64,000 nt of DNA from positions 372,001 through 436,000 of the forward strand of contig CAUQNX010000001.1 in the NCBI GenBank assembly GCA_963519845.1, written 5' to 3'. This stretch comes from Moellerella sp963519845 (GTDB lineage Bacteria; Pseudomonadota; Gammaproteobacteria; Enterobacterales; Enterobacteriaceae). Both the position numbers and the translations under genes were made by a program. Below are positions 62,979-64,000 of the stretch, piece by piece. Under the pieces are notes generated by a model. That model worked only from the letters and a program-made list of their open reading frames with translations. It did not search any database and had not been told where the DNA came from. How positions within the stretch are numbered: the stretch's first letter is position 1; the number at the start of each line of letters is the position of its first letter.

Positions 62979-64000
62979 ATGAAGACAAAAGCGATTTTAT
63001 TCGCCGTTGTTCTGCTTGCTGGCTGTCAGGCGCCAACTAAACAGGTTAAGCAGAACACCTCTTCAGCAAACTACGTTACCAATCAGGTTGCTTCCCATAA
63101 TAAGGCAGCAAGCAGAAAGGCTCCTTCGATAGAGAACGATCTTTGGGGTTATATAAGTGATGAGCTGAAGATGAATATTCCTGAAAATACAAGAGTTCAG
63201 GACCAGGCAAACAACTTTTTATCAAAACAAAGCTATCTGCAAGATATTTCATTAAGAGCCGAACCCTATATGTATTGGATCGTCGATGAAATAAAAGATC
63301 GTAGTTTACCGATGGAACTCGCCTTAGTTCCGATCATCGAAAGTTCGTTTAATCCAAAAGCAACATCATCAGCTCAAGCTGCGGGTCTATGGCAAATTGT
63401 CCCTATTACCGCGCGCTCCTACGGTTTGAAACAAGATCAATGGGTCGATGATCGCAGAGACCTTTCCGCCTCAACAAAAGCCGCTTTTGATTTACTTGAA
63501 AATTTAAATATTATGTTTGGCCATGATTGGGAGCTCACTTTAGCGGCTTATAATTGTGGTGAAGGCTGTGTTCTTAACGCCATTAAGAAGAATGAAGCGC
63601 AAGGACTGCCAACTGATTTTTGGTCTCTATCTTTACCCAAAGAAACCATGCAGTATGTGCCAAAAATCCTAGCATTAAGTAAGATTATACGCGATAAAGA
63701 CGAATACCAAATACGCCTGCCCAGCTCGAATAAAAATAGAGCCCTCACCCGCGTTGATGTAGGTCAGCAAATAACCCTGACACAGGCCGCTGAATTATCA
63801 GGATTACCTTCAGAATCTATCGCAGCTTATAATTCCGGTTATAAGAAGGGAGTGACATCGCCAAATGGTCCGCATTACATAATGCTACCGACTAACAAAG
63901 CGAAACAATTCCAACTGGCACTATCGGATCAAGCCGTTTTAGATGATATACGCATTGCCGTACAGAAAAATAATCAACGCTCAATCAAGATACAGCAACA
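62979..64000 (+). CDS. mltD: Membrane-bound lytic murein transglycosylase D (3' end outside window)
   Basis: About 340 codons are visible; E. coli MltD has 452. Lipoprotein signal MKTKAILFAVVLLAGC with Cys16 as the lipid site. The transglycosylase domain has the catalytic Glu in VPIIESSFNP, GLWQIVP and AAYNCGEG. A LysM domain starts near residue 255 (TLTQAAELSGLPSESIAAYN) and runs to the edge. In-frame ATGs at 62961 and 62964 would lengthen the signal; 62979 reproduces the family start. Follows gloB as in E. coli. Confidence 0.95.
   Translation, partial: MKTKAILFAVVLLAGCQAPTKQVKQNTSSANYVTNQVASHNKAASRKAPSIENDLWGYISDELKMNIPENTRVQDQANNFLSKQSYLQDISLRAEPYMYWIVDEIKDRSLPMELALVPIIESSFNPKATSSAQAAGLWQIVPITARSYGLKQDQWVDDRRDLSASTKAAFDLLENLNIMFGHDWELTLAAYNCGEGCVLNAIKKNEAQGLPTDFWSLSLPKETMQYVPKILALSKIIRDKDEYQIRLPSSNKNRALTRVDVGQQITLTQAAELSGLPSESIAAYNSGYKKGVTSPNGPHYIMLPTNKAKQFQLALSDQAVLDDIRIAVQKNNQRSIKIQQ

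Overview
The window looks like chromosomal DNA of a low-GC member of the Enterobacterales, most likely the Morganellaceae (Proteus/Providencia/Moellerella/Photorhabdus side). Two blocks are syntenic with E. coli: tktA / epd-pgk-fbaA, and tRNA-Asp / dnaQ / rnhA / yafS / gloB / mltD. The proteins are clearly enterobacterial (BtsT, PurT, Kch, CptA, BetT, HpaR), but the base composition is visibly AT-rich. The genus is an inference.

Layout. 1-6.7 kb: a CobW-type GTPase (yjiA, cut by the window edge), the pyruvate transporter btsT, purT with a PurR box, a RarD-type permease and fructokinase. 6.7-9.5 kb: a sucrose (csc-type) locus of cscK, cscA and cscR with operator palindromes but no permease. 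10-13.1 kb: a FixJ-like regulator with a degenerate receiver, the dihydroxyacetone phosphotransferase dhaM with its start codon inside a long inverted repeat, and a short DhaR-like regulator lacking the AAA+ domain. 13.3-14.7 kb: rimO. 15.2-19.3 kb: a Fur-box-preceded iron import locus joining a P19/FetP protein, a cupredoxin, an FTR1 permease, an EfeO-type M75 protein and the peroxidase EfeB. 19.6-30.3 kb: a periplasmic hydrolase, crcB, kch, cptA, a DUF421 protein, a LEA-like lipoprotein, a GNAT acetyltransferase, betT and a chromosomal ccdAB pair whose antitoxin gene is frameshifted.

30.4-43.6 kb: dcuC-pepT under an FNR box, nudK, then hpaR-gabD-hpaC (a partial 4-hydroxyphenylacetate gene set), dkgB, and a DUF296/PPC protein followed by a complete ECF transporter of unknown substrate, then a fatty-acid desaturase. 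43.9-46.2 kb: an overlapping operon of a periplasmic ankyrin protein, a nucleoside deaminase and a CynX-type exporter. 46.4-52.1 kb: central carbon genes fbaA, pgk, epd and tktA with a Cra site.

52.7-59.4 kb is the most striking part. Nine tandem LuxR-type regulators, each an N-terminal PAS-like sensor plus a C-terminal HTH, lie head to tail, followed by a Ner/SfsB-like gene. The central genes have a period of about 703 bp, C-terminal halves homogenised to identity, and diverse sensor halves. The seven core members alternate strictly between two sensor classes that co-vary at residues 36, 44, 56 and 122-123. The array sits between tktA and the tRNA-Asp gene, directly off the tRNA 3' end. 59.9-64 kb returns to conserved housekeeping genes.
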